A stretch of 64,000 bases of DNA from Haemophilus sp. CCUG 60358 (lineage in GTDB: Bacteria; Pseudomonadota; Gammaproteobacteria; Enterobacterales; Pasteurellaceae). The number at the start of each line of letters is the position of its first letter. Positions within the stretch are counted from its first letter, which is position 1. The position numbers and the translations under genes are program-made. Location: assembly GCF_001679485.1 (NCBI RefSeq), contig NZ_LZOZ01000008.1:124447-188446 (forward strand). Direction: 5' to 3'. Of the stretch, positions 26,800 through 36,521 are shown piece by piece. A model generated the notes under the pieces. It was given only the letters and a program-made list of their open reading frames with translations, searched no databases and was not told the origin of the DNA.

Positions 26800-28677
26800 A
26801 TGTTAATTGAAAAAATGCATGGCGTCGCCCATAGCTTTATCGGGAAAGCGATCTTTGCTTTACTTCCAGTTTCATTTTTAATCGGTGGGATGTCAGGCTA
26901 TTTGTATGGTGGCAACGAGAGTTTTGCTGCAAAAGTAAATGGCGAAACTATCTCTCAACAAGATTTCTTAAATCGTTACAACCAAGAGTTTGAAGCGCGA
27001 GCACAACAAGAAGGCGAGAGTTTCTTAGCGAAAACTGATTCTGTGGAATTTGTGACCGCACTTCGTCAAAATTTAATTCAACGTTTAGTTGATCAAGAAT
27101 TAATCCGTCAATATGCCAAAGAATTAAAATTAGGTGTAAGTGACGACATGATCAAACGTGCGATTGTAAGCGATCCTAACTTACAATCTAACGGTAAATT
27201 TGATAACGCTCGTTATCAACAATTATTGACTCAAAATGGTTTAACGTCAGATACTTATGCGGCTATTTTACGTAATGCATTAACACTTGAACAAATGCAA
27301 AACGGTTTGGCTGACAGTGAATTTGTTGTGCCGGCTCAAGTAAAAGATAGTGCACAAACCTTTTTCCAAAAACGTATCGCTCGTCTTGCAACCCTTCCAT
27401 TAGCTGATGAAGTGGCAAAACAAAAGGTTACAGAAGAAGAAATTAAAGCGTATTACGATGCGAATGCGAAATCGCTTGTTCAACCTGAACAGGCGAAAGT
27501 GCAATATATTCGCGTTTCAGCGAATGAATTAGGTAAATTACAACCTGTCACTGAAACACAAATTGCGCAATATTATCAAGAAAATAAAGCGCAATTTATT
27601 AGCCAAAAATTAGCACATATCCAATTAGCCACTGAGAAAGAAGCGGATGCGGTTTATCAAGAACTGCAAAAAGGCGCTGATTTTGCTGAGTTAGCAAAAG
27701 CGAAATCCGTGGATAAACTTTCTGGTGCACAAGGCGGTGAATTAGGTTGGGTAAAAGACAACGAATTACCGAAAAACTTTGAAGATGCGGCATTATTATT
27801 AAATGTTGGTCAATACAGCACACCAGTTAATGTAGATGGGGCTTACCATATTATTTTAGTGCAAGATCGTAAAGAACGTACGTTAGATGAAGTAAAAGAG
27901 CAAATCGCGGATATCGTACGTAAAAACTTAGCAGGAAGTCGTTTCCAAGCGGTAGAAAAAGCGGTTCGTGCAAAAGCAGCAGAAAGCAGTGATTCTTTAG
28001 CTGCGGTAGCAGAAGCAGCAGGCGTGAAAGTGGAAGAAACAGATTATTTCGGTAAAAATAATGTCCCTGCGGCATTAAATTTCCCAAATGTGACTTCTAC
28101 CATTTTTGAATCAGATATTGCAAACGGCGGTGCAAATTCTGAGCCATTAACGGTTGGTGAAAATGAATTTGTTGTGGTACGTGTCGTGGATCATAAAGCT
28201 GAAGGTTTACAAAGCCTTGATGAAGCGAAATTAACGATTGAGCAGTTCTTAAAACGTGAAAAAGCCGATAAAGTATTAGCTGAAAAAGCAGAGCAAGCGG
28301 TTAAAGCGCTATCTGCCGATCCAACCAAATTACCTGCAGGTATTAGTTTTGGTGAGCCACAAACCTTTACGTTAGTGGATAATAAAGATCCGGTGCTTTA
28401 TGAAGGTGTATTTGCCATTGCAAAACCACAAGATGGTAAAGTGGCTTATCAAGTTGCTCGTAACAGCAAAGGTGATATGGTTGTGGTTGCTCTTGAACGT
28501 GTAGAAGAGCCTACTTTAAGTGAACAAGAATTAGCGAAATTTAGCACTCAACTTGTTCGTGCACGTCAAGGCGAATTGCAAGGACAGTTAATGCAAGCAT
28601 TGCGTGAAAAAGCACAAATCGAGATTAATACCAGCTTTATTAATCAAGATGATTCAGAAGAAGGTGCGGCTCACTAA
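26800..28677 (+). CDS. ppiD: periplasmic chaperone / peptidylprolyl isomerase PpiD
   Basis: An inner-membrane-anchored folding factor at the SecYEG exit. The 625-residue protein has a short cytoplasmic N-terminus (MLIEKMHGVAHSF), one TM helix (AIFALLPVSFLIGGMSGYLYG), a SurA-like chaperone region and a parvulin domain around residues 260-360 (FAELAKAKSVDKLSGAQGGELGWV). A C-terminal SurA-like helical part follows. The start at 26800 matches the family N-terminus. It is followed by an uptake-signal terminator. Confidence 0.93.
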   Translation: MLIEKMHGVAHSFIGKAIFALLPVSFLIGGMSGYLYGGNESFAAKVNGETISQQDFLNRYNQEFEARAQQEGESFLAKTDSVEFVTALRQNLIQRLVDQELIRQYAKELKLGVSDDMIKRAIVSDPNLQSNGKFDNARYQQLLTQNGLTSDTYAAILRNALTLEQMQNGLADSEFVVPAQVKDSAQTFFQKRIARLATLPLADEVAKQKVTEEEIKAYYDANAKSLVQPEQAKVQYIRVSANELGKLQPVTETQIAQYYQENKAQFISQKLAHIQLATEKEADAVYQELQKGADFAELAKAKSVDKLSGAQGGELGWVKDNELPKNFEDAALLLNVGQYSTPVNVDGAYHIILVQDRKERTLDEVKEQIADIVRKNLAGSRFQAVEKAVRAKAAESSDSLAAVAEAAGVKVEETDYFGKNNVPAALNFPNVTSTIFESDIANGGANSEPLTVGENEFVVVRVVDHKAEGLQSLDEAKLTIEQFLKREKADKVLAEKAEQAVKALSADPTKLPAGISFGEPQTFTLVDNKDPVLYEGVFAIAKPQDGKVAYQVARNSKGDMVVVALERVEEPTLSEQELAKFSTQLVRARQGELQGQLMQALREKAQIEINTSFINQDDSEEGAAH

Positions 28678-28725
28678 GCTGATTGAAATGTCATTCATCA
28701 TCAATTTCTGATGGAAAATAAAAGC

Positions 28726-28757
28726 AAAGTGCGGTAAATTTTGACCGCACTTTTTTA
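28726..28757 (+). terminator. terminator built from an inverted uptake-signal pair
   Basis: AAAGTGCGGT (28726-28735) and ACCGCACTTT (28744-28753) form a perfect 10-bp stem with an eight-base loop and a T run. Paired DNA uptake signals used as terminators are well known in Pasteurellaceae. Confidence 0.9.
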
Positions 28758-28777
28758 TATAAAATAAGGAGAAGACG

Positions 28778-29128
28778 ATGGCTCAAGAAACCATTTTCAG
28801 CAAAATTATTCGTAAAGAAATTCCTGCCAATATTGTTTATCAAGATGAATTAGTAACCGCATTCCGTGATATTTCACCGCAAGCGAAAACCCATATTTTG
28901 ATTATCCCAAATAAAGTCATTCCAACGGTTAATGATGTGACGGAACAAGATGAAGTTACCTTGGGTCGCTTATTTACTGTTGCGGCTAAAATTGCTAAAG
29001 AAGAAGGCATTGCCGAAGACGGTTACCGTTTAATTGTGAACTGTAATAAACATGGTGGACAAGAAGTATTCCATATTCATATGCATCTTGTTGGTGGTGA
29101 ACCTTTAGGTAGAATGTTGGCGAAATAA
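28778..29128 (+). CDS. hinT: HIT-family purine nucleoside phosphoramidase HinT
   Basis: A 116-residue histidine-triad protein that hydrolyses AMP-linked phosphoramidates. The triad motif HIHMHLVGG lies near residue 100 after HGGQEVF. AAGGAG precedes the ATG. The stop overlaps the ycfL start (TAATG), and the order hinT-ycfL-nagZ resembles that of E. coli, with lpoB and thiK missing between. Confidence 0.94.
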   Translation: MAQETIFSKIIRKEIPANIVYQDELVTAFRDISPQAKTHILIIPNKVIPTVNDVTEQDEVTLGRLFTVAAKIAKEEGIAEDGYRLIVNCNKHGGQEVFHIHMHLVGGEPLGRMLAK

Positions 29129-29475
29129 TGAAAAAGATCCTAATTACAGCAACGGTATTATTTTTAACGGCTTGTTCATCTGCACCAAATATTGTGGGAA
29201 CCAATAAGCCAATTTTAAATATGGCGGCAAATTTAGCACCAGCTTTAGATGTTGATTTGTCTGATAATACCGCAGCCTTAAAAAATAAAACTACACAACA
29301 ACTCAATGTGCTTTACCATCTTTATTGGTATAACACACAAGGTGTAACGCAAGTTTGGCCGAATCAGCAAGAAAGCCAATCAGGCAATATTTTATTACAA
29401 CCACAAGAGAAGAAAGTGTTTGAACTACCAAAACCAAGCACAGAAAGTACTAATTATCGTCTTTATTTACAATAG
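29128..29475 (+). CDS. ycfL: YcfL-family outer-membrane lipoprotein
   Basis: A 115-residue predicted lipoprotein with signal peptide [16 protein letters not shown] and a lipobox LTAC, so mature protein starts at Cys16. The body fits the DUF1425/YcfL pattern (NNTAALKNKTTQQLNVLYHLYWYNTQG region). Function is not established. It is coupled to hinT by a one-base overlap and ends four bases before nagZ, whose product acts in peptidoglycan recycling. Confidence 0.82.
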   Translation: MKKILITATVLFLTACSSAPNIVGTNKPILNMAANLAPALDVDLSDNTAALKNKTTQQLNVLYHLYWYNTQGVTQVWPNQQESQSGNILLQPQEKKVFELPKPSTESTNYRLYLQ

Positions 29476-29478
29476 TTT

Positions 29479-30522
29479 ATGTCCACACTATTAATTGACC
29501 TTGAAGGTCATGAACTCAAACAAGAAGAAGTTGAATTACTGGAACATCCTTTAGTTGCCGGTTTGATTTTATTTACCCGCAATTTTTATGATCGTCAGCA
29601 AGTTCAAGAGTTAATTAAATCCATTCGTCAGCGAGTAAAAAAGCCTTTATTGATCACGGTCGATCAAGAAGGTGGTAGAGTACAACGTTTCCGTGAAGGT
29701 TTCACTCAGCTCCCCGCAATGCAGGCGTTTGCGGCATTAGTTAAGGATTCAACTCAGCAACAACAAATAGCAAAAGAAGCGGGTTGGCAAATGGCGGCTG
29801 AAATGGTGGCGCTAGATATTGATTTGAGTTTTGCTCCGGTGTTGGATTTGGGGCATGAATGTCGTGCGATTGGCGATCGTAGTTTTGGCTGTGATGTAAA
29901 AAGTGCGGTCAATTTGGCGGCTGCTTTTATTGATGGTATGCACCAAGCAGGCATGGCAACAACAGGAAAACACTTCCCGGGACACGGTCATGTTTTAGCC
30001 GATTCTCATCTTGAAACCCCTTATGATGAGCGTGCAAAGGAAGCGGTTTTTAATCATGATATTTTGCCATTCCAGCAATTAATTCAACAGAGTAAGCTTG
30101 ATGCGATTATGCCGGCTCACGTGATTTATACACAATGTGATAGTCAACCAGCAAGTGGTTCGAGTTATTGGTTAAAAGAAATTTTGCGTAAACAGTTAGG
30201 CTTCCAGGGGGCGATTTTCTCTGATGATTTAGGCATGAAAGGCGCAGGCTTTATGGGCGATTTTGTGGCTCGTAGTGAAAAAGCCTTGAATGCTGGTTGT
30301 GACTTATTATTGCTTTGTAATGAACGTGAAGGTGTCATTCAAGTGCTTGATAATCTCAAGTTAGAGGAAACCACAGAGCATTTCGCAGCACGCCAAGCTC
30401 GCTTGAAATCTCTCTTTAAACAAAAATCCTTTGATTGGTCAGAACTCACAAAAACTTCGCGTTGGATTGAAAATCATCAAAAACTGACCGCACTTCAACA
30501 AGAGTGGCTTGCTTCTAAATGA
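29479..30522 (+). CDS. nagZ: beta-N-acetylhexosaminidase NagZ
   Basis: Cytoplasmic glycoside hydrolase family 3 enzyme that removes GlcNAc from anhydromuropeptides during cell-wall recycling. The GH3 signature [18 protein letters not shown] is present, with the His/Asp catalytic loop, as are [12 protein letters not shown] and [11 protein letters not shown] (nucleophile Asp). Length is 347 residues. The last four bases overlap the start of rlmC (ATGA). Confidence 0.95.
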   Translation: MSTLLIDLEGHELKQEEVELLEHPLVAGLILFTRNFYDRQQVQELIKSIRQRVKKPLLITVDQEGGRVQRFREGFTQLPAMQAFAALVKDSTQQQQIAKEAGWQMAAEMVALDIDLSFAPVLDLGHECRAIGDRSFGCDVKSAVNLAAAFIDGMHQAGMATTGKHFPGHGHVLADSHLETPYDERAKEAVFNHDILPFQQLIQQSKLDAIMPAHVIYTQCDSQPASGSSYWLKEILRKQLGFQGAIFSDDLGMKGAGFMGDFVARSEKALNAGCDLLLLCNEREGVIQVLDNLKLEETTEHFAARQARLKSLFKQKSFDWSELTKTSRWIENHQKLTALQQEWLASK

Positions 30523-31691
30523 CTGATTGCCATCATTATCAAAAAGGCGATTGCCGTTCTTGTCAATGGCTTGAAATGCCTTATGAACAGCAACTTGCCA
30601 AGAAAGAAGAGCATCTAAAACAACAACTTGCCAAATTAGATTGTGATAATTTAATTTGGCATCCGCCTTTTTATTCCTCCGAGTCAGCCTTTCGTAATAA
30701 AGCAAAAATGGTTGTGAGTGGGGCGGTAGAACGTCCCATTTTAGGTATTTTACAAGACCCGAATGATCCACAAAGTGCGGTGGATTTATGTGATTGCCCG
30801 CTTTATCCGCAACGCTTTGCTGAACTCTTTCCGATTCTAAAAGATTTTATTGGACGCGCGGGTTTAGTCCCTTATAACGTGGCTAAACAAAAAGGTGAGC
30901 TCAAATATATTCTGCTCACAGAAAGCCAACATACAAAAAAATTGATGTTGCGTTTTGTATTACGTTCAGAAACTAAATTGCCGTTAATTCAACGTGAATT
31001 TGCAGGGCTATTGGAAAAATTACCACAACTTGAAGTGGTGAGTGTGAATATTCAACCCCAACATGCAGCGATCTTAGAAGGTGAGAAAGAAATCTTTTTG
31101 ACGAACCAACATACTTTATTGGAAAGTTTTAATGGTATTCCGCTCTTTATTCGCCCTCAAGGTTTCTTTCAAACGAACCCACTAGTAGCACAAGGATTAT
31201 ATGCAACGGCGCAAGATTGGGTGCAAGATTTGCCGATTACTAAACTTTGGGATCTCTTTTGTGGCGTTGGGGGCTTTGGACTTCATTGTGCTAAAGCTTT
31301 ACAGGATAAACATCAACAAGAAGTGGAATTGATCGGGATTGAAATTTCTCCATCTGCTATTCAAGCGGCGACTCAATCTGCTCAGGTGTTAGGGCTAAAC
31401 AACGTTAAATTCCAATCTTTGGATGCCGCTAATTTTGCTTTAGCACAAGATGAAAATAAACCGGATTTGGTGATCGTCAACCCGCCTCGTCGAGGTATCG
31501 GAAAGGAACTCGCTGAATTTCTCAATGAAATGCAACCGCACTTTATTCTTTATTCTAGTTGCAACTCGATTTCCATGGGAAAAGATTTGCAGCATCTAAC
31601 CAATTATAAACTTACTCAAATTCAATTATTTGATATGTTTCCGCATACAGCGCATTATGAAGTACTGACATTGCTGAAACTCAATTCCTAA
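30519..31691 (+). CDS. rlmC: 23S rRNA (uracil-747-C5)-methyltransferase RlmC
   Basis: Methylates U747 of 23S rRNA. The N-terminus shows the short iron-sulfur cluster form without a TRAM domain ([19 protein letters not shown] and CDCPLYP), which separates RlmC from RlmD and TrmA. The Rossmann part has [12 protein letters not shown] and VNPPRRGIG, and the catalytic Cys is in YSSCNSISM. Length is 390 residues. It overlaps nagZ by four bases and ends at a bidirectional terminator. Confidence 0.95.
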   Translation: MTDCHHYQKGDCRSCQWLEMPYEQQLAKKEEHLKQQLAKLDCDNLIWHPPFYSSESAFRNKAKMVVSGAVERPILGILQDPNDPQSAVDLCDCPLYPQRFAELFPILKDFIGRAGLVPYNVAKQKGELKYILLTESQHTKKLMLRFVLRSETKLPLIQREFAGLLEKLPQLEVVSVNIQPQHAAILEGEKEIFLTNQHTLLESFNGIPLFIRPQGFFQTNPLVAQGLYATAQDWVQDLPITKLWDLFCGVGGFGLHCAKALQDKHQQEVELIGIEISPSAIQAATQSAQVLGLNNVKFQSLDAANFALAQDENKPDLVIVNPPRRGIGKELAEFLNEMQPHFILYSSCNSISMGKDLQHLTNYKLTQIQLFDMFPHTAHYEVLTLLKLNS

Positions 31692-31694
31692 TAA

Positions 31695-31725
31695 AAAAGC
31701 TAACATCTCTGTTAGCTTTTTTATT
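31695..31725. terminator. bidirectional terminator between rlmC and yfeD
   Basis: An 11-bp stem AAAAGCTAACA (31695-31705) with TGTTAGCTTTT (31710-31720), four-base loop, and A and T runs on the two sides; serves the convergent genes. Confidence 0.9.
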
Positions 31726-32558
31726 TAAAAATTTAACCGCACTTTTATTTTGCTATAAACTAGGGCAATTAAGAAAAATACGGCCTGTAACAAAATAATG
31801 CATGCACCAGTGGATGCATCAAAATGATAGCTAAGTAGCACGCCTAATAGACTTGCAGTTACAGCGCTGATGATTGCGATAATAAGCATCTTATCGAAGC
31901 GATTGGTCAGTGTTAGCGCAGTGATGCCCGGTGCAATTAGCATCGCTACAACTAAGATAACCCCAACAACTTGCATCGTACTCACAATGGTGAGTGCAAG
32001 TAGTGTGAGTAGTCCATAATGTAATAATTTAGGCGAAAGACCTGCAACACGGGCATGGCTAGGATCAAAGCAGTAGAGAAGGAAATCACGACGCTTTAAG
32101 CCAAGCAAAATAAAAATGATCAAGGCAATGATTGCTGTTTGAATCAGCTCTTGTCTGCTTACACCCAACACGTTACCGAATAAGATGTGTGTGAGATGTT
32201 GTGAGGTTTGGATTTTGGTGAAAAGTACCAAACCAATGGCAAACATGCCAGAGAATACAATCCCCATCGCGGTATCTTCTTTTATACGGCTGTTTTCTTT
32301 TAAATAACCTACACCTAAGGCACAGGCAATACCTGAGACAAAGGCTCCAATCACCAATGGAATACCGGCTAGAAAAGCTAATACAATACCAGGCAGGACG
32401 GCATGGGAAATGGCGTCGCCCATCAATGACCATCCTTTCAATACTAAATAGCAAGAGAGTAGCGCACAGATCACGGCAACCACTAATGCGGTGAGTAGTG
32501 CATTTTGCATAAAGTCAAACTGAAATGGCTCAGCGAAAATAGCGAATATTTCACTCAT
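31725..32558 (-). CDS. yfeD: iron/manganese ABC transporter permease YfeD
   Basis: A 277-residue integral membrane protein with eight or nine hydrophobic helices, of the ABC-3 (ZnuB/MntB) permease family. Typical family sequences are LKGWSLMGDAISHAVLPGIVLAF and QVVGVILVVAMLIAPG. It is the second permease of the four-gene Yfe/Sit system and overlaps yfeC by eight bases, consistent with coupled translation. The substrate (Fe2+ or Mn2+) follows from the operon, not from this protein. Confidence 0.92.
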   Translation of the reverse strand: MSEIFAIFAEPFQFDFMQNALLTALVVAVICALLSCYLVLKGWSLMGDAISHAVLPGIVLAFLAGIPLVIGAFVSGIACALGVGYLKENSRIKEDTAMGIVFSGMFAIGLVLFTKIQTSQHLTHILFGNVLGVSRQELIQTAIIALIIFILLGLKRRDFLLYCFDPSHARVAGLSPKLLHYGLLTLLALTIVSTMQVVGVILVVAMLIAPGITALTLTNRFDKMLIIAIISAVTASLLGVLLSYHFDASTGACIILLQAVFFLIALVYSKIKVRLNF

Positions 32559-33402
32559 GGGCCACCGCCTTACGTCGTTTTTGACTCATTAATCCGTATT
32601 TTGGCGAAAATAGAAAAGCTAATAAAAATAACAAGGTTTGCAATGTCACGATGATACCACCAGTGGCTCCATCGAGATAATAGCTTAAATAGACACCGAC
32701 GAAACCAGTGATTGCGCCTAATGCTACGGCAATTTTGATAAGAGTTTTGAACTTGTCAGTAAGTAAATAGGCGGTTGCGCCTGGTGTGATTACCATCGCA
32801 ATCACTAAAATCGCCCCGACAGTTTGTAATGCCGCAACGACACAAGCACTCAAGAGTGTAAAAAAGAGAACTTTGTAAAACAGTGGTGAAAGTCCAACTG
32901 TAATTGCTTGTGTTTCATCAAAGAAAATCAGTAACAGATCCTTCCAAAAAATAAGCAATAAGACCAAGCAAATCAACATAATGATGGCTACTTGATAAAT
33001 ATCTTCATCGGCAATCCCGAGGATATTACCGAGAATAATATTTTGCACGTTTATTGAGGTTGGATTAAGGGAAATAATTAACAATCCCAAGGCAAAAAAG
33101 GTACTGAAAATAAAGCCGATAACGGCATCTTCTTTGAGTTTAGAAATGGATTTGATCCATAAAATGGAAAGTGCGGCCAAAATTCCGGCAAAAAAAGCAC
33201 CTAAAGCATAGGGGAGTGAAAAGGCATAAGCTATCGCCACACCCGGAACCACGGAATGAGAGAGCGCGTCGCCAATTAATGACCAACCTTTCAACATTAA
33301 ATAGGCAGAAAGAAAGGCACAAATGCCACCAACTGCGGCACTTATCCACATGGCTTTTTGCATATATTCATAGGAGAAAGGTTCCAGTAAATATTCAAGC
33401 AT
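32551..33402 (-). CDS. yfeC: iron/manganese ABC transporter permease YfeC
   Basis: A 283-residue ABC-3 family permease, homologous to YfeD, with LKGWSLIGDALSHSVVPGVAIAYAF and QTVGAILVIAMVITPGATAYLL. It presumably forms a heterodimeric channel with YfeD. It starts three bases after the yfeB stop and overlaps yfeD, in a tight operon. Confidence 0.92.
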   Translation of the reverse strand: MLEYLLEPFSYEYMQKAMWISAAVGGICAFLSAYLMLKGWSLIGDALSHSVVPGVAIAYAFSLPYALGAFFAGILAALSILWIKSISKLKEDAVIGFIFSTFFALGLLIISLNPTSINVQNIILGNILGIADEDIYQVAIIMLICLVLLLIFWKDLLLIFFDETQAITVGLSPLFYKVLFFTLLSACVVAALQTVGAILVIAMVITPGATAYLLTDKFKTLIKIAVALGAITGFVGVYLSYYLDGATGGIIVTLQTLLFLLAFLFSPKYGLMSQKRRKAVAHE

Positions 33403-33405
33403 GGC

Positions 33406-34308
33406 TTATTCCTTGTCAGACGGAGGCAGACGACAGGATTTTACAGCCGTTGCAGGCGGATCATTTTTGGTTTCACCATAGAAGACAACGGGACGTTCAT
33501 CATCCGTAAGCACGGTGACAGCACGTTTATCTTCATCATTATGCAGATCTTCACCTAATAATTTGATGTGTCGTAATACACCACCAAAGACTTTTTCCAA
33601 ATTATGCTGATTAAATGTATTTTCTGTTTTACCGGCAGCAATCACAGTACGGTTAATCATCACCACTTGATCACAGAAATCTGGTACAGAGCCTAAATTA
33701 TGGGTGGAAACTAAAATCAAATGCCCTTCAGCACGTAACTGACGAAGGAGTTCCACAATGGCATTTTCAGTTTTAACATCCACACCTGTAAAAGGTTCAT
33801 CAAGCAAGATAATTTTACTTTGTTGTGCTAATGCACGAGCCAAAAATACGCGTTTTTTTTGCCCACCAGAAAGCTCGCCGATTTGCCGTTCAGCTAAATG
33901 CTCGATGTTTACTCGTTGCATCGCTTCGAGCACTTTTTGTTTGTCTTCAGCTTTTGGAATGCGTAGGAAATTCATGTAGCCGTAGCGTCCCATCATGACA
34001 ACATCATAAACGGAGACTGGAAATTGCCAATCGACTTCTTCCGCTTGCGGCACATAGGCAACCAAATTTTGTTTCAATGCTCGATTAATTGGCAAACCAC
34101 AAAGCGCAATATTGCCTTGCTGTGGCTTGATTAAGCCCATGATGCTTTTGAATAGCGTTGATTTTCCGCTCCCATTTACGCCGACAAGAGCACAGATGGT
34201 TCCCCCTTGTAATGCAAAGGCAACATCATAAATTGCAGTGTGCCCGTTGTTGTAACGCACAGTTACATCATTAACGGAAATCGAAGCGGAAAGTGAAAGT
34301 GCGGTCAT
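33406..34308 (-). CDS. yfeB: iron/manganese ABC transporter ATP-binding protein YfeB
   Basis: The 300-residue ATPase of the transporter. Walker [12 protein letters not shown], signature [15 protein letters not shown], Walker [13 protein letters not shown] and the switch His in VSTHN are all intact. A ~50-residue tail beyond the ABC domain is polar. Its start overlaps the last base of yfeA, so it is translationally coupled. An uptake signal is embedded at the 5' end (TALSLSAS). Confidence 0.94.
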   Translation of the reverse strand: MTALSLSASISVNDVTVRYNNGHTAIYDVAFALQGGTICALVGVNGSGKSTLFKSIMGLIKPQQGNIALCGLPINRALKQNLVAYVPQAEEVDWQFPVSVYDVVMMGRYGYMNFLRIPKAEDKQKVLEAMQRVNIEHLAERQIGELSGGQKKRVFLARALAQQSKIILLDEPFTGVDVKTENAIVELLRQLRAEGHLILVSTHNLGSVPDFCDQVVMINRTVIAAGKTENTFNQHNLEKVFGGVLRHIKLLGEDLHNDEDKRAVTVLTDDERPVVFYGETKNDPPATAVKSCRLPPSDKE

Positions 34309-35189
34309 TATTTTTCAAATCCTTTGACTATGGTGGATACAGTGACATTCAGTAAGTCAATATAAGTTGGTACAGGACCGTCAGCGGCAGAAAGAGAATC
34401 TACATAAAGCACGCCGCCGTACTTAGCACCGCTTTCTTTCGCTACCTGTTGAGCAGGTTTGGCTGACACGGTACTTTCACTAAATACCACTGGAATGTGA
34501 TTTTTTTTCACTAAATCGATAAGTTTACGCACTTGTTGAGGCGTACCTTGTTGTTCAGCGTTAATTGGCCATAAATAGCCTTCTTTGAGATCATAATCTT
34601 TTGCTAAATAACTAAAGGCGCCTTCACTGGTCACTAACCAACGTTGGTCGGCAGGAATTTTTGAGAGTTTTTCACGTAAAGGTTTATCGAGCTGTTTGAT
34701 TTTTTCTGCATACGCTGCTGCATTTTTTTGATAAGTATCAGCATTTTGCGGATCGTATTTAACTAATGCATTTTTAATATTTTCGACATAAATCAACGCA
34801 TTAGATGGCGACATCCAAGCGTGTGGGTTAGGTGCATCTTTATAAGGGCCTTCATAAATAGAAAGTGGCGTGATGCCTTCGGTTACCACAACAGCTGGTT
34901 TGTCTTTGATATTTTGGAAGAAACGCTCAAACCAACGCTCTAAATTTAATCCGTTCCATAAAATTAAATCAGCAGATTGAGCTTTTACAATATCTTTAGG
35001 GGTCGGTTCATACTCGTGAATTTCTGCACCAGGTTTGGTGATAGATTCCACCGTCGCGGCATCGCCCGCAACATTTTGTGCGATATCCTGAATAACCGTA
35101 AATGTGGTCACCACTTTAAATTTCGCTTCGGCTTGTAAAGTAGCTAAACCTAGAGCGATAACAGATAGGCTTTTAAATAAATGCTTCAT
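34308..35189 (-). CDS. yfeA: iron/manganese-binding periplasmic protein YfeA
   Basis: A 293-residue cluster 9 solute-binding protein with signal peptide [22 protein letters not shown]. Metal ligands of the family are recognisable: [14 protein letters not shown] (His), PNPHAWMSP (His), [16 protein letters not shown] (Glu) and YVDSLS (Asp). There is no His-rich loop, which argues against zinc and for Fe2+/Mn2+. First gene of yfeABCD; a Fur-box-like element lies upstream. The SodA encoded at 43 kb needs Mn, so this uptake system and the broken mntP bear on the same metal. Confidence 0.93.
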   Translation of the reverse strand: MKHLFKSLSVIALGLATLQAEAKFKVVTTFTVIQDIAQNVAGDAATVESITKPGAEIHEYEPTPKDIVKAQSADLILWNGLNLERWFERFFQNIKDKPAVVVTEGITPLSIYEGPYKDAPNPHAWMSPSNALIYVENIKNALVKYDPQNADTYQKNAAAYAEKIKQLDKPLREKLSKIPADQRWLVTSEGAFSYLAKDYDLKEGYLWPINAEQQGTPQQVRKLIDLVKKNHIPVVFSESTVSAKPAQQVAKESGAKYGGVLYVDSLSAADGPVPTYIDLLNVTVSTIVKGFEK

Positions 35190-35254
35190 GAGATCTCCTT
35201 AAAAATAATGATTAATTAGCATTCTGCAGAATAATATCATTTTTTATAAGACTT

Positions 35255-35273
35255 TTAAATGAAAATAATTATC
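35255..35273 (-). promoter_or_regulatory. Fur-box-like element upstream of yfeA
   Basis: On the minus strand, GATAATTATTTTCATTTAA matches about 13 of 19 positions of the consensus Fur box, including both GATAAT and TCATT half-sites. It lies about 65 bases upstream of yfeA, whose orthologues are Fur-controlled. AT-rich context lowers confidence. Confidence 0.45.
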
Positions 35274-35342
35274 AAATCGATAGGTAATTAAAATTAAAAA
35301 GCGGAAAATTTTGTGCAAAATGACCGCTCTTTTTTGAAATGA

Positions 35343-36218
35343 TTAACCACCAACTTGTTGGATTAGGCGATCCATACCCGCTTCATCATAGCCTTCTTCA
35401 TATTGGGCTTCATCAACGGTAAAGTTGTGCATGCTACGCCCTGCGATACAACCGTATTGTTCCAATTTTCCTTTAGTAAAGTTAGTACGAAACGCAGATG
35501 AATGGTTATTTAAACTGATCACCCCAATGGTAGCGCGATTACATGGATTTTTATTCACAAAGACTAAATTATAGCCAGATTCGCGAATATAACCCGTTTT
35601 ATTAATTGCCGCATCAAACACTTCTTCACGCACTAATTTATTGGTGTTTTTAACAAAAACGCTACGTCCGCCAGCTTGAATGAAAGCGCTTGGCATATTC
35701 GATAGGTTTTTGATTTGTGCTTTGTTAAGAGAGTATTTAGCCAGTTTTACGAGATCCATCACACTTGAAATGTTGCTGTCAGATAAACCTGAGCTATCTG
35801 AAAAGCGGGTAGAGCGCATACCTAATTCTCTCGCTTTCTCATTCATTTTTTGGATAAATTGCAAACGGCTCATGCCTGCAGAGCGAGAAAGGGCGTGAGC
35901 AGCATAGTTGTCAGAATGGACAAGCATCGCTTTTAATAATTCATTACAAGAAATCGGCGTGTATTTTGGTAATTTTGTATGTGTGCCTTTAATGTAATCG
36001 TAATCGTCGTCAGTAATTGATGCAGTACAATTTGCGTTTCGATTATTTTCAAGAAACACATTTGCAGTCATTAACTTGGTGACGGATGCGATAGGTTGAA
36101 CATGATTCGGTGAGCTACTTTCGAGCACGCGATCATGGGTGAAATCATACACGACATAAGATTGTGCCGTTGCCATTGCTGGCACTAAACACAATACAGA
36201 AAGCACTTTTTTTAACAT
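35343..36218 (-). CDS. pbpG: D-alanyl-D-alanine endopeptidase PbpG (PBP7-like)
   Basis: Periplasmic serine peptidase of family S11 that cuts DD-crosslinks in peptidoglycan. The three active-site motifs are present: SVTK (S-x-x-K), SDN and KTG (INKTGY). The signal peptide MLKKVLSVLCLVPAMATAQ gives ATG 36218 as the start; an upstream TTG adds six residues with no support. Length of 291 residues and lack of a C-terminal amphipathic anchor favour PBP7 over PBP5. Two Cys pairs (NCTAS...SCNE; PCNR...YGC) may form disulfides. Confidence 0.9.
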   Translation of the reverse strand: MLKKVLSVLCLVPAMATAQSYVVYDFTHDRVLESSSPNHVQPIASVTKLMTANVFLENNRNANCTASITDDDYDYIKGTHTKLPKYTPISCNELLKAMLVHSDNYAAHALSRSAGMSRLQFIQKMNEKARELGMRSTRFSDSSGLSDSNISSVMDLVKLAKYSLNKAQIKNLSNMPSAFIQAGGRSVFVKNTNKLVREEVFDAAINKTGYIRESGYNLVFVNKNPCNRATIGVISLNNHSSAFRTNFTKGKLEQYGCIAGRSMHNFTVDEAQYEEGYDEAGMDRLIQQVGG

Positions 36219-36308
36219 ATCTTTTAATATAGCCAACTTAGAGAATAAAACAAAGCTTGTATTCTATCAGTTTTTGTAAGGGTTTGGGATGTGTGAAAGA
36301 GAAAAAAT

Positions 36309-36449
36309 TTAAAGTTTTTTAACCGCACTTTTTTCTTTTGTTTTTTTTGATTTTTGCGATAGCGATCGCAAAGAAGTGCGGTCAAAATTTTCTTTGTTTT
36401 TCAAATCTGCTAGCTTATCCGTCGGTAAATCTGTAAAATCTCGGCTCAT
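36309..36449 (-). CDS. possible 46-residue basic protein (doubtful)
   Basis: An open frame whose inner ATG at 36449 begins MSRDFTDLPTDKLADLKNKE and ends in a Lys/Ser-rich tail. Two uptake signals lie inside it and supply the residues DRTSL and KSAVKKL, so part of the reading frame is an accident of those repeats. No clear ribosome-binding site. It could be a true small protein or chance; the 300-base spacer between pbpG and rlmN holds nothing else except an inverted repeat. Confidence 0.3.
   Translation of the reverse strand: MSRDFTDLPTDKLADLKNKENFDRTSLRSLSQKSKKTKEKSAVKKL
36322..36382. repeat. nested inverted repeat with two uptake signals
   Basis: ACCGCACTT (36322-36330) faces AAGTGCGGT (36374-36382). 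Between them TTTGCGAT (36353-36360) pairs with ATCGCAAA (36365-36372) around a four-base loop. The whole could form one long interrupted hairpin; long T stretches lie in the left half. Confidence 0.7.
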
Positions 36450-36521
36450 TTTTAATATGCGAATTTTTTGTTGCTCAATTCTGAGTAACATCATCGCCGT
36501 AATGTGTAATAACGAGGCTTT

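Noticed and set aside
28726-28757. Inverted repeats AAGTGCGGT/ACCGCACTT as mobile-element ends
   Set aside because: These are the Pasteurellaceae DNA uptake signals, found singly and in pairs throughout the window and acting as terminators.
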